Below are positions 44,457 to 51,496 of a stretch of 64,000 bases of DNA, piece after piece. The position numbers and the translations under genes were made by a program. Source of the stretch: Spirochaetales bacterium. GTDB taxonomy: Bacteria > Spirochaetota > Leptospiria > Leptospirales > Leptonemataceae. The first letter of the stretch is position 1. Every line of letters begins with the position of its first letter. The stretch spans positions 682,001 to 746,000 of the forward strand of contig JABTUL010000001.1 in NCBI GenBank assembly GCA_015075425.1. Direction: 5' to 3'. Under the pieces are notes generated by a model. The model was not told the origin of the DNA, ran no database searches, and saw only the letters and a program-made list of their open reading frames with translations.

Positions 44457-45133
44457 AGAAGTTCCCAGCGAAAGGTTGGATAACCGGAAGTTCCGGCCTG
44501 ATCGTAGTAGTCAGTCATCTGTAGCTTGTAATGAGCTGTGCCGTCGTTTGCCCGGATGATGTAGACCCGGTCTTTTGCGGTAAGGACATGCGTGTCGGAA
44601 TTGTAATCGTACCATTGCACGAGGGCAGCTGCACCATCCCATTCAACAGCGGAACTACCTGAGGCTCCACCGGACTCGGCAGAGACTCTCTGGTCGATGG
44701 CGATGGTGCAAGTGACGCTCTTTACTCCGGCAAAGTCGTCTGACCCTGTATCACAGGAGCCGCCGCTGCCACTCCATGCCGTGCCGCTGTTTGTGCTGAT
44801 GCGAAAACGCTGAAAGCGTAGATCCCAGACGGTGCTCGCCGCATTCACGGTGGAAAGGGATCCCAGATCGCAGTAGGTCCAGTTGACACCGGATACCGCT
44901 TTTACCACTGTGCGCCGGGTGTTACCGCTGAGTTCCGTATTGCATCCGTTGCTATTTAAGTCGTCCGGCACGCGGATGCCCAGCATGAGCAGCATGGCTG
45001 CCCCGTCTTCGCCCGGGTCCTGCCTTTTCCCCCAGGGATTCAGGCTGTTCACACAACTCGCGAAACCCAGGGAAAAAGTAAGGACGACGAAAAACCGGAC
45101 AGCCATCAGTTTAATTTTTTTGTAAAGTCGCAT
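44453..45133 (-). CDS. hmuY: HmuY-family haem-binding lipoprotein
   Basis: About 226 residues from ATG 45133 (GTG 45139 and ATG 45106 are also possible). Lipobox LGFASC-V. The mature protein shows the HmuY pattern: STVWDLRFQRFRISTNSG, QWYDYNSDTHVLTAKDRVYIIRANDG and AHYKLQMTDYYDQAGTSGYPTFRWELL at the C-terminus. In Porphyromonas HmuY two His ligate haem; candidates here are in DTHVL and TAHYK, but alignment is needed. It would capture haem at the cell surface for the receptor encoded immediately downstream. It overlaps the preceding lipoprotein gene. Confidence 0.86.
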   Translation of the reverse strand: MRLYKKIKLMAVRFFVVLTFSLGFASCVNSLNPWGKRQDPGEDGAAMLLMLGIRVPDDLNSNGCNTELSGNTRRTVVKAVSGVNWTYCDLGSLSTVNAASTVWDLRFQRFRISTNSGTAWSGSGGSCDTGSDDFAGVKSVTCTIAIDQRVSAESGGASGSSAVEWDGAAALVQWYDYNSDTHVLTAKDRVYIIRANDGTAHYKLQMTDYYDQAGTSGYPTFRWELL

Positions 45134-45689
45134 TCGCACCGTTACCCGTGCCAGCTCCGCTACCGGTGTAGAATTGTACTATGTAGGCACCGGCTGTATT
45201 GAAAGTGATGGTCCGATCTCCCGTTCCACCGCCGACAGTAATCGCAGTCCCGGCTGCCCGGCCGCCGCCTGATGTGGTGTCCAGAGGGCAGTGATTCCCC
45301 GTGTAGCCCGAGATGGTTCCTTCACCGCTATTGGCCGGATAGGATCCAAAGTTCTTTACCAGCCACGCTTCACCGGCAGTCGCAGAGTCAAAGACCACAT
45401 AGACTGCGCTCTGGGCCCGGGCATCGTCTCCTTTGAAAAGGTTGAAGGCCGTAGATGTGGGAATGATGAGCGTTTCCTGAGACGTGACCGTGCTCGAACC
45501 GGCCGTTGCAGTGACGGCGCAATTCAGATTGCGACCGCTGTCGCTGGAAGCGCTGAGCGCGACCAGAGCAGCCCCCAGTAGTGCCGGACTTACCCCCTTT
45601 TGTTTTTCCTGCCCCGGAAGCTCAATGCCCAGCTCCGTGCAGTGCAAAAAGAGCCCGAGTAGCAAAGGTAGTGCCAATTGTGGTTTCAA
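45111..45689 (-). CDS. Unknown lipoprotein in the haem operon
   Basis: 192 residues from TTG 45689, chosen because TTTTTTGGAGGA precedes it and it yields the clean signal KPQLALPLLLGLFLHC-TELG; the frame is open to 45749. The mature chain is small-residue and Thr/Gly-rich with SAVYVVFDSATAGEAWLVKNFGSY, TGNHCPLDTTSGGG and TITFNTAGAYIVQFYTGSG, i.e. a beta-rich fold. No known family. It is the first gene after the Fur-like operator at 45728-45742 and overlaps hmuY, so a part in haem or iron capture is a fair inference. Confidence 0.72.
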   Translation of the reverse strand: MKPQLALPLLLGLFLHCTELGIELPGQEKQKGVSPALLGAALVALSASSDSGRNLNCAVTATAGSSTVTSQETLIIPTSTAFNLFKGDDARAQSAVYVVFDSATAGEAWLVKNFGSYPANSGEGTISGYTGNHCPLDTTSGGGRAAGTAITVGGGTGDRTITFNTAGAYIVQFYTGSGAGTGNGANATLQKN

Positions 45690-45720
45690 GATAATGTTCC
45701 TCCAAAAAAGAATTTGCGGC

Positions 45721-45749
45721 ATATATTTGAGAATGCGTCTCAGAGTCAA
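45721..45749 (-). promoter_or_regulatory. Promoter with embedded Fur-like operator (haem operon)
   Basis: On the minus strand TTGACT (45749-45744) and ATATAT (45726-45721) are 17 bp apart. Between them lies the inverted repeat TGAGA-ATGCG-TCTCA (45728-45742), which matches 11 of 15 positions of the 7-1-7 Fur box TGATAATGATTATCA. The promoter would drive the unknown lipoprotein, hmuY, receptor and hmuTUV. Binding inside the spacer would block RNA polymerase, so repression by iron is expected. Confidence 0.68.
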
Positions 45750-45779
45750 TTTATTTGAGATAGATTTTGCGTCTTGGTC

Positions 45780-46340
45780 TCATTTGCTGGTCGACTCGGG
45801 TATGGTGGGATTTTCCGCCAGAGAATAAACCAGCCGCACTTCTAAGGTTAGCTCTTTTTGAGGCATATTCTGAGGAAAAGGCGGGAATGGGGCCGCTCGA
45901 CGTGCGCTGTAGAGGGCTCCCCGGTTCAGCCCAGCGTGCATGCTGGGACGGATTATACTGACATTTTGTAGAGTGCCATCGCTTTGGATGACAAGGCGTA
46001 AAAGGACGCTCCCTTCATGGCGCGCCTCCTGTTCCTCCACTGGATAGTAGCGCGATCGGGAAAGGGCGGAGAGAATGAGCAGCCTGTAGGAGGGAAGTGC
46101 GGTTTCCGCCGGCCCTGCCGGCGCGCTTTCCTGTGGTGGACTGTGTTCGAGCGGGCCGGGTCCTTTAGCTGCCGGCGGCCGCAACTGGAAGGCCATCGTG
46201 ATAGCGCCCGGTTGCTTCGTCGGGCTTTCCGGTAGCCTGGCTCCATAGGCCAGAAGGGAGAGAGAAAGCAGAAGAGCCGGGCTCGCCACGGTGTAGATCC
46301 GGCCGCGAAGAACCAATCTATGGAGCGGGTCGGTACTCAA
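45780..46340 (-). CDS. tonB: TonB-like energy transducer
   Basis: 186 residues from TTG 46340, which has GGAGATCAACA before it and overlaps exbD by 23 bp. One N-terminal membrane helix (residues about 16-33), a short Pro-rich linker (RPPAAKGPGPLEHSPPQES) and a C-terminal TonB domain with YYPVEEQEARHEGSVLLRLVIQSDGTLQNVSIIRPS. It carries proton-motive energy from ExbBD to the haem receptor. The linker is short for a diderm cell, suggesting a narrow local periplasm or a helper protein. It is the last gene of the exbB-exbD-tonB unit. Confidence 0.9.
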   Translation of the reverse strand: MSTDPLHRLVLRGRIYTVASPALLLSLSLLAYGARLPESPTKQPGAITMAFQLRPPAAKGPGPLEHSPPQESAPAGPAETALPSYRLLILSALSRSRYYPVEEQEARHEGSVLLRLVIQSDGTLQNVSIIRPSMHAGLNRGALYSARRAAPFPPFPQNMPQKELTLEVRLVYSLAENPTIPESTSK

Positions 46341-46701
46341 TGTTGATCTCCTTCAAACCGGCAGCGCGTGCATGATCGAGCAGGCGTACAAAATGCCGGA
46401 AGGGTACTGCCTGATCGGCGCGGATGGTGAGAGGCTGCTTGTGCCGATTCTGCAAGAAACTCGCCAGGTCTGCCGGCAGGATGGCCCGACCGGCCGAGCT
46501 ATAGTCACCCCGCGCATCTACAAGAATGATAAGCGCTTCCCCGGGTCCGGAGCTGCCGGATCTGGCCTCGGGCAGAGCAATGTCCAGAACGGGCGGGGAA
46601 AACTGGCTGGCCAACAGGAAGAAAATGAGAAGCAGAAAAGTCAGGTCCACCATGGGTGCCAGGTCAATGCGCCGCCCGGTAGGCGCGGGCATCTGGAACA
46701 T
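46318..46701 (-). CDS. exbD: Biopolymer transport protein ExbD
   Basis: 127 residues. A single N-terminal membrane helix contains the functional Asp (IDLAPMVDLTFLLLIFFLL), followed by a small periplasmic domain ending KEINIEYRPAP. It forms the proton channel with ExbB for TonB action. The start shares a base with the exbB stop (TGATG). Confidence 0.92.
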   Translation of the reverse strand: MFQMPAPTGRRIDLAPMVDLTFLLLIFFLLASQFSPPVLDIALPEARSGSSGPGEALIILVDARGDYSSAGRAILPADLASFLQNRHKQPLTIRADQAVPFRHFVRLLDHARAAGLKEINIEYRPAP

Positions 46702-47360
46702 CAGGGATGTTCCTCCGCTGGCCCGGCCAGAAAAAGCCCGCTGATGGAGTTCATCAGATGAATGCGCCGGGCTGCGAGGCGTTCGAGAATCGCATGCCCT
46801 GCCTGAGCCGGGATGGCTACAATCAGACCTGCTGCCGTGGTAATCAAGGCTTCCCAGATACCGGTGGCCAGGCTGGCCATGGAGGGTGATTCCGTCTGGC
46901 TAATGGTGGAAAAGGCGACGATCATACCTGTAATTGTGCCCAAAAGTCCTATCAGGGGAGAAAGCTGGCTTAAGGTGGCCAGGGCCGGGGTGCGCCGATT
47001 CATCCGCCAGATTAAATCCTCACCAAAGCGGCGCACTTCCTGCGGGTGTACGCCCGGATGATCCAGTAAAAAGCGGGCCAGCCTTAGCGGTTCGTTTTCC
47101 TTCCATAAAAAGAAGGCCCGGCGCTCAATGGGCCTGAGCGACAGATCCAGGTGTTCCAGAAGTTTCTCTGAACTACCCGGCAGGCGGTCGTACTCTGCCA
47201 GTCGCCGTTCCCAGTGTTCCGCCATGGAGCTGCGCGGAAGGCTTGTGGAAAGAAAGTAGATGCACCGATCCAGAAGAACTCCGACCGTTAGAGCCAGCAG
47301 GATGAGCAACACCCACATGAGCGGGCCGCCGCGTTCAAAAAGGGAGACCATTTCTGTCAT
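46701..47360 (-). CDS. exbB: Biopolymer transport protein ExbB (MotA/TolQ/ExbB family)
   Basis: 219 residues from ATG 47360, preceded by GAGAGAG; a TTG at 47396 is the longest alternative. Three membrane helices: residues about 12-33 (GGPLMWVLLILLALTVGVLL), then LIGLLGTITGMIVAFSTI and ITTAAGLIVAIPAQAGHAIL, which are the conserved ExbB/TolQ helices lining the channel. First gene of exbB-exbD-tonB, divergent from hugZ across the shared operator region. Confidence 0.92.
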   Translation of the reverse strand: MTEMVSLFERGGPLMWVLLILLALTVGVLLDRCIYFLSTSLPRSSMAEHWERRLAEYDRLPGSSEKLLEHLDLSLRPIERRAFFLWKENEPLRLARFLLDHPGVHPQEVRRFGEDLIWRMNRRTPALATLSQLSPLIGLLGTITGMIVAFSTISQTESPSMASLATGIWEALITTAAGLIVAIPAQAGHAILERLAARRIHLMNSISGLFLAGPAEEHP

Positions 47361-47386
47361 AAACTCTCTCAATGTGCGCAAAATAC

Positions 47387-47427
47387 TTGACACCAAATAT
47401 TGATACTGAGAATGAGTCGCAAATCAA
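47387..47427. promoter_or_regulatory. Divergent promoters sharing a Fur-like operator
   Basis: TGAGAATGAGTCGCA (47407-47421) differs at two of 15 positions from the operator at 45728-45742. For exbB, minus-strand TTGATT (47427-47422) and TATCAA (47405-47400) flank it with a 16-bp spacer. For hugZ, plus-strand TTGACA (47387-47392) would place the -10 over the box, although that -10 is poor. One repressor dimer could control both directions. Confidence 0.6.
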
Positions 47428-47459
47428 GCAAGCTGCGGTCAAGCGAAAAAGGAGAGTGT

Positions 47460-48002
47460 ATGTCGGAAAAAGAAAGTGAAGAGCAAAAACTCAAGGAGGC
47501 CCGCAGTGAAGCGCAACGGTTGCTTGAGGCAAAGTCGGTTATCCTGGCAAGCGCCGATCAAAATGCTGAGCCGCATGCCAGTTACGCTCCTTTTGTCCGT
47601 GACGCTGAGGGTGCCATCTATGTTTATTTGAGTGAACTGGCCCGGCACTACCACACTCTCACAGAGAATTCCCGCGCCAGTGCCTTTTTTGTGGAGGATG
47701 AGGCGCTTTCCGCCAATATCTTTGCCCGTAAACGTCTTACCGTGCAATGCTCTGTGCAGCCGCTTCCCCGTGAAGAAGAACAGGCCGCCCGGGTTTTTGA
47801 CCTCTTCAGCGAGCGCTACGGCAAGTTTTTCGCTCACTTAAAGGATATGAAGGATTTTCATCTTTTCCGCTTATCGCCCGAGAATGCGACTCTGGTCATT
47901 GGCTTTGGTGCAGCGTACAGGCTCGATAAAGGCGATCTGAGTAACATAGCCTGGCTGCGCGGTGAACACGGGAAGGCTGGAGCGGGACTGGCTCATGCTT
48001 GA
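47460..48002 (+). CDS. hugZ: HugZ-type haem utilisation protein
   Basis: 180 residues from ATG 47460, preceded by AAAAGGAGAG. A split-barrel flavin-reductase-like fold: AQRLLEAKSVILASADQNAEPHASYAPFV, IYVYLSELARHYHTLTENSRASAFFVEDE and the C-terminal LVIGFGAAYRLDKGD, which matches the GFGxAF/Y motif of HugZ. HugZ proteins bind and degrade haem in the cytoplasm, releasing iron. It faces exbB across the shared operator and is followed by hutX. Confidence 0.9.
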   Translation: MSEKESEEQKLKEARSEAQRLLEAKSVILASADQNAEPHASYAPFVRDAEGAIYVYLSELARHYHTLTENSRASAFFVEDEALSANIFARKRLTVQCSVQPLPREEEQAARVFDLFSERYGKFFAHLKDMKDFHLFRLSPENATLVIGFGAAYRLDKGDLSNIAWLRGEHGKAGAGLAHA

Positions 48003-48041
48003 TCCGGGATTCGTCGCTTTGAGCTCTGAATAAGGAAAAAT

Positions 48042-48554
48042 ATGACAAAAATTGCAGAAGACTATAATGCCGATTTAAAAGAACACCTGGCCCGGAAGCC
48101 GGGCGAAATTCTCGAAAGCGTGGCCGGGCAATATGGACTCTCTCTTTTTGCAACCATCCGGCATCTGCCAGCAGAAATGTGGAAAGTGGTACCGGGCGCA
48201 GAGGCGCTGAATATTCTTGCTGATGTGGCCAGCTGGGGCGATGTCACGACCATCATTCACACGGAGGATGTGATTTTTGAATTCAAAGGGCCCTTCCCGG
48301 AAGGAAAAAGCGGCCGGGGCTACTATAACTTAATCGGCTCCGGAACGCCGGAAATGAGCGGCCACCTGAGTATGCAAAATTGCCAGCATGTCGTCTTCCT
48401 CGAACGCCCCTTTATGGGACGCCCCAGCGCTGCTATCATCTTTTTCAATGCCCGGGGCGCAGCCATGTTCAAGATCTTTGTGGGCCGGGATGAAGCGCGC
48501 GAACTGAAAAGAGATCAACTGGAGCGTTTTGAGCAATGGAAAAATCGTAAATGA
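48042..48554 (+). CDS. hutX: HutX-type cytoplasmic haem carrier
   Basis: 170 residues. LPAEMWKVVPGAEALNILADVASWGDVTTIIHTEDVIFEFKGPFP and NLIGSGTPEMSGHLSMQNCQHVVFLERPFMGRPSAAIIFFNARGAAMFKIFVGRDE match the HutX/HuvX family, which stores or passes haem to degradation enzymes. AAGGAAAA precedes the ATG. It lies 39 bp downstream of hugZ and completes the intracellular arm of the haem system. Confidence 0.91.
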   Translation: MTKIAEDYNADLKEHLARKPGEILESVAGQYGLSLFATIRHLPAEMWKVVPGAEALNILADVASWGDVTTIIHTEDVIFEFKGPFPEGKSGRGYYNLIGSGTPEMSGHLSMQNCQHVVFLERPFMGRPSAAIIFFNARGAAMFKIFVGRDEARELKRDQLERFEQWKNRK

Positions 48555-48587
48555 TTGACTTTTCCAGCAGGAAAGAGAAAGCAAGAT

Positions 48588-48809
48588 ATGCTTAACTTTT
48601 TCTCCATTTTGCTGGGGCTGATAAGTTGCCTTGTCATGCTCATTGGTATTATTCCACTCCTCGGGTGGCTTAACTGGCTGATGATGGGATTTGCTACCTT
48701 TGGCGTCATACTGGGAGCTCTCTCGGATAAAAAGAGCGGACTCATCATCAACATTGTAGCGATTGTAATTGGCGGATTGCGCCTCCTGCTGGGCGGCGGC
48801 ATTCTATGA
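48588..48809 (+). CDS. Small two-to-three-helix membrane protein
   Basis: 73 residues from ATG 48588 (LNFFSILLGLISCLVML). Almost entirely hydrophobic, with helices near residues 4-22, 25-40 and 52-70. LNWLMMGFATFGVILGALSDKKSG is like small spirochaete/Bacteroidota membrane proteins without assigned function. It follows hutX by 33 bp on the same strand and so may belong to the haem regulon. Confidence 0.6.
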   Translation: MLNFFSILLGLISCLVMLIGIIPLLGWLNWLMMGFATFGVILGALSDKKSGLIINIVAIVIGGLRLLLGGGIL

Positions 48810-48813
48810 TAAC

Positions 48814-48831
48814 CGTCTCCTGGGAGACGGA
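48814..48831. terminator. Hairpin between convergent genes
   Basis: CCGTCTC (48814-48820) pairs with GAGACGG (48825-48831) across CTGG, just after the small membrane protein stop and 7 bp from the end of the convergent gene. No T-run follows in either direction, so termination strength is uncertain. Confidence 0.45.
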
Positions 48832-48837
48832 TCCACT

Positions 48838-50388
48838 TCAGTAGTGTTGTAGCTGGGCAGCGATGTCTTCAAGTTGAGAACGCATACTCCCGGCTGAACT
48901 CAGGAAATCCCGCAGCTCGGCATCCTGAAAAACGTAGCGGAAATAGAACGTATCGATCAATAAATCGCGCAGAACTTCCTCTATTTTCAGACCACGCAGC
49001 CTTGTGTTCACAAGGAGAGTACGGCTGTGGTAGGGAATGTAGCGGATGCCCTTGTCCAGTTTTTCCATAGGAGTACGCGCAGAAGCTGTGAGTTCCTCAC
49101 TTCGTCTTCCAGACCACTCCTCTTTCAGTGCCAGGCGGTGGTTCTGGATGATGGTGTCCAGGTCTGCCCCCAGCCGACGGAAAAAAACCACGGAGCGGTG
49201 GACCAGATCTACCAGATGCCGGCGCAACTGATCCGCGATTTCCTTGTCCGATTGCAGGTCACGTGCCAGATCCTCAAAAGAGTATTCGTTCAATTCTTTG
49301 TATTTACTTACAGCCCGATCCGCACTGGACAGCACCAGTTGCAATGATTCCAGAACCCCACGAAATAGATCTGGTTTAAAGACAAAAACATCCTCAAAAG
49401 TCGAACCGCTTCTTTCCGGTGCAACACGAATGAGGCCGGAGAGAAGCGGCCGGTAGGTTACATCGAAATCTTTGAGCAGAAAAAAAAGCAGGGGTAGCGG
49501 GCGACTCAGGCTTTCCACGCTGTTGATTCCCGAGCCACGCAGGGCGGCGGCGAGTGAATTCAAACGTCCGGCAAAATCCTCACGCACTGCCCGGCCAGAG
49601 GCATCCAGATGAAGATACTCACGGGAGATGGTATCGATTTCCTGTAGTTTGGATTCAATATGGTTTGTTTTGCTTTTGAGAGCGGCAACGTGCTCGTCGA
49701 TGATTGGTTTTACGCTGTCCGGCGCCTGGTAACGGGCGCTGACCGGTTCACCCACATTCCAGCCTTTCTGCAGATCCTTCCAGTGAACCAGTTGATCCAG
49801 TTTCAACGAATAATGGGCTACAATGGTATCCACCAGCCGGGGGTTGCGCGAATCGTAGCGTGCCAGGGTATTCATGACTTTGCGACAGGGCTCGGCAAAG
49901 GGGAGCATTTTCTCGTGTTTCTCCAGCCAGGCAGGCAATTCAATGCACAAAAATTCCCGGAATCCCTGGTACTGTCTGAGCCTGGCATAAGCGATTTGCA
50001 TTTTTTCCGTGCGCTTGATCCAGTCGGACACTGATTCGCCTTTGCGAATGAGAGGCAGGCAGCGCAGAAACTCTTCCATAAACTCTGTGGCTGCGACAGC
50101 GGTATTGTATTCATAGGGCTTGAAATGATGCCACCCCTGGGCCAGGACGGTTTTGAGTGCGGCTATGGCAGCACGGCTTTCCTTTTCTTCCAGCTGAGAC
50201 TGGAAATCAAACGTAATGCCCAGGAAGGGATGCAGGTAAGGGGCCCGGCCTAAAAAGCCGGGCATAAGGGTGCCCGTCTCGATCCCCCACAGAGCCACAT
50301 CAGAGCCCAGGAGTTTGAGCCAGAAGGGTGTACGGCGGCTGGCAGAGCCAGCCAGAAGAGGAGCGTCCAGAGTCTGATTATGTAGCAT
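48838..50388 (-). CDS. Large helical protein of spirochaete type (DUF5312-like)
   Basis: 516 residues, mostly alpha-helical and cytoplasmic by appearance, with no signal peptide, membrane span or enzymatic motif. The best-conserved-looking pieces are RAPYLHPFLGITFDFQSQLEEKE, LSRPLPLLFFLLKDFDVTYRPLL, RRLGADLDTIIQNHRLALKEEW and KGIRYIPYHSRTLLVNTRLRG. It resembles large uncharacterised proteins seen in Treponema and Leptospira genomes (DUF5312 group, from memory). Function unknown. It is convergent with the haem-regulon plus-strand genes and divergent from doxX. Confidence 0.65.
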   Translation of the reverse strand: MLHNQTLDAPLLAGSASRRTPFWLKLLGSDVALWGIETGTLMPGFLGRAPYLHPFLGITFDFQSQLEEKESRAAIAALKTVLAQGWHHFKPYEYNTAVAATEFMEEFLRCLPLIRKGESVSDWIKRTEKMQIAYARLRQYQGFREFLCIELPAWLEKHEKMLPFAEPCRKVMNTLARYDSRNPRLVDTIVAHYSLKLDQLVHWKDLQKGWNVGEPVSARYQAPDSVKPIIDEHVAALKSKTNHIESKLQEIDTISREYLHLDASGRAVREDFAGRLNSLAAALRGSGINSVESLSRPLPLLFFLLKDFDVTYRPLLSGLIRVAPERSGSTFEDVFVFKPDLFRGVLESLQLVLSSADRAVSKYKELNEYSFEDLARDLQSDKEIADQLRRHLVDLVHRSVVFFRRLGADLDTIIQNHRLALKEEWSGRRSEELTASARTPMEKLDKGIRYIPYHSRTLLVNTRLRGLKIEEVLRDLLIDTFYFRYVFQDAELRDFLSSAGSMRSQLEDIAAQLQHY

Positions 50389-50566
50389 ATATCAGAGGCG
50401 ACGAATTTTTTCCACCGTGGTTCGGCCTGTCCCGGAAAAAAATTTCCGCCGGAGGTTAGATTGACGCTGCAAGGCGCCTCTTTCCCGCAAAATGTAACCC
50501 CGGTGGTGCTTTGACATCCAAGTATCAGGGCCTCTGAGGCTCGAAAATTTCTTTCTGGAGATGTAT

Positions 50567-50923
50567 ATGCAAATTCTAACTACAACTGTGGCCCGGGTGC
50601 TGTTTGCAGGACCGCTGGCGATCTTTGGCCTTTTTCACTTCGTCAACAGCGCTGATATGAGCGGGATGCTCGCTGGCTGGCCGGCCGCAACCTTTCTGGT
50701 CTATTTGACCGGCTTGTGTCTGATTGCGGGCGCCGTGGCCATTATTTCCGGGAAGATGGCCCGTCTGGCCTCTTTGCTTCTGGCTTTGCTCATGGTTATC
50801 TTTGTGGCCGCCATTCATCTGCCGGCCCTCATTGGTGGAGATCAGATGGCTATGGTTAGTCTGCTCAAAGATATTATCATCGCCGGTGGAGCGCTGGGCT
50901 TTGCCGGAACATTCAAAGAGTAA
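50567..50923 (+). CDS. DoxX-family membrane protein
   Basis: 118 residues from ATG 50567, which has GGAG at a proper distance; ATG 50561 touches that site. Four membrane helices (about residues 8-24, 35-57, 63-83 and 93-112). ARVLFAGPLAIFGLFHFVN at the start is the usual DoxX opening helix. Family members are tied loosely to redox or sulfur metabolism; no specific role is evident. A strong terminator follows. Confidence 0.75.
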   Translation: MQILTTTVARVLFAGPLAIFGLFHFVNSADMSGMLAGWPAATFLVYLTGLCLIAGAVAIISGKMARLASLLLALLMVIFVAAIHLPALIGGDQMAMVSLLKDIIIAGGALGFAGTFKE

Positions 50924-50934
50924 ACACGGACATC

Positions 50935-50958
50935 CTCCCGCATCCAGGGATGCGGGAG
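50935..50958. terminator. Bidirectional intrinsic terminator
   Basis: CTCCCGCATCC (50935-50945) pairs perfectly with GGATGCGGGAG (50948-50958) with a two-base gap, then TAGACTTTT. It sits between the convergent doxX and SET-domain genes and can serve both. Confidence 0.8.
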
Positions 50959-50966
50959 TAGACTTT

Positions 50967-51470
50967 TCACTTGAGTAGTGCCAGAACTGTCTGGCAGGAA
51001 CGTATCAGCGACTCGCGCCATTCATAGCCCACCAGTGGATCGCCGGTTTCATCGACAAGATCCCCGTCCGGCCCCCACTGTGGAGAATCAAGGAAGCGAT
51101 AATCAATGGTTAACTCTTCATTTTTTTCAATATTCCGCAAGGCAAAGTAATAGCCCAGGTGAAAATGTAGATTGGGATCCAGTGAATGATTTAGAAAATC
51201 AAATCCTTCGCGTTCCCGTTTGCGGGTATCAAAACAAATGTGCTCGATGCGCCGTTCGCAGCCATAGCGGCTTTCCGGCGTAACATCGGATTCTGCTATG
51301 AGCATGTCCGCGCTGGAAAAATCCATGCCCACAAAACTTCCGCGGGGAACGGCCTCCAGAGTAAATACTCCGCGACCGGCGCCTTCTATGAGACTGGATC
51401 GGACTTCAATGGGAATGGTGCGAATGGATTTGGCTGAGACAATGTAGCCCGGATGGATTTCAGGATTCAT
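50967..51470 (-). CDS. SET-domain protein, probable lysine methyltransferase
   Basis: 167 residues. The SET core is visible: IEGAGRGVFTLEAVPRGSFVGMDF (SAM-binding GxG), DFLNHSLDPNLHFHLGYYFALRNIEKNEELTIDYRFL (the pseudoknot NHSxxPN and ELTIDY, with catalytic Tyr). No post-SET Cys cluster. Bacterial SET proteins methylate lysines on ribosomal, histone-like or surface proteins. Its neighbour on the same strand upstream is a FlaA-like lipoprotein, 26 bp away, so an envelope or flagellar substrate is a possible but untested link. Confidence 0.87.
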   Translation of the reverse strand: MNPEIHPGYIVSAKSIRTIPIEVRSSLIEGAGRGVFTLEAVPRGSFVGMDFSSADMLIAESDVTPESRYGCERRIEHICFDTRKREREGFDFLNHSLDPNLHFHLGYYFALRNIEKNEELTIDYRFLDSPQWGPDGDLVDETGDPLVGYEWRESLIRSCQTVLALLK

Positions 51471-51496
51471 AACTCCCGCTGTTTTTTATTTCCGCC

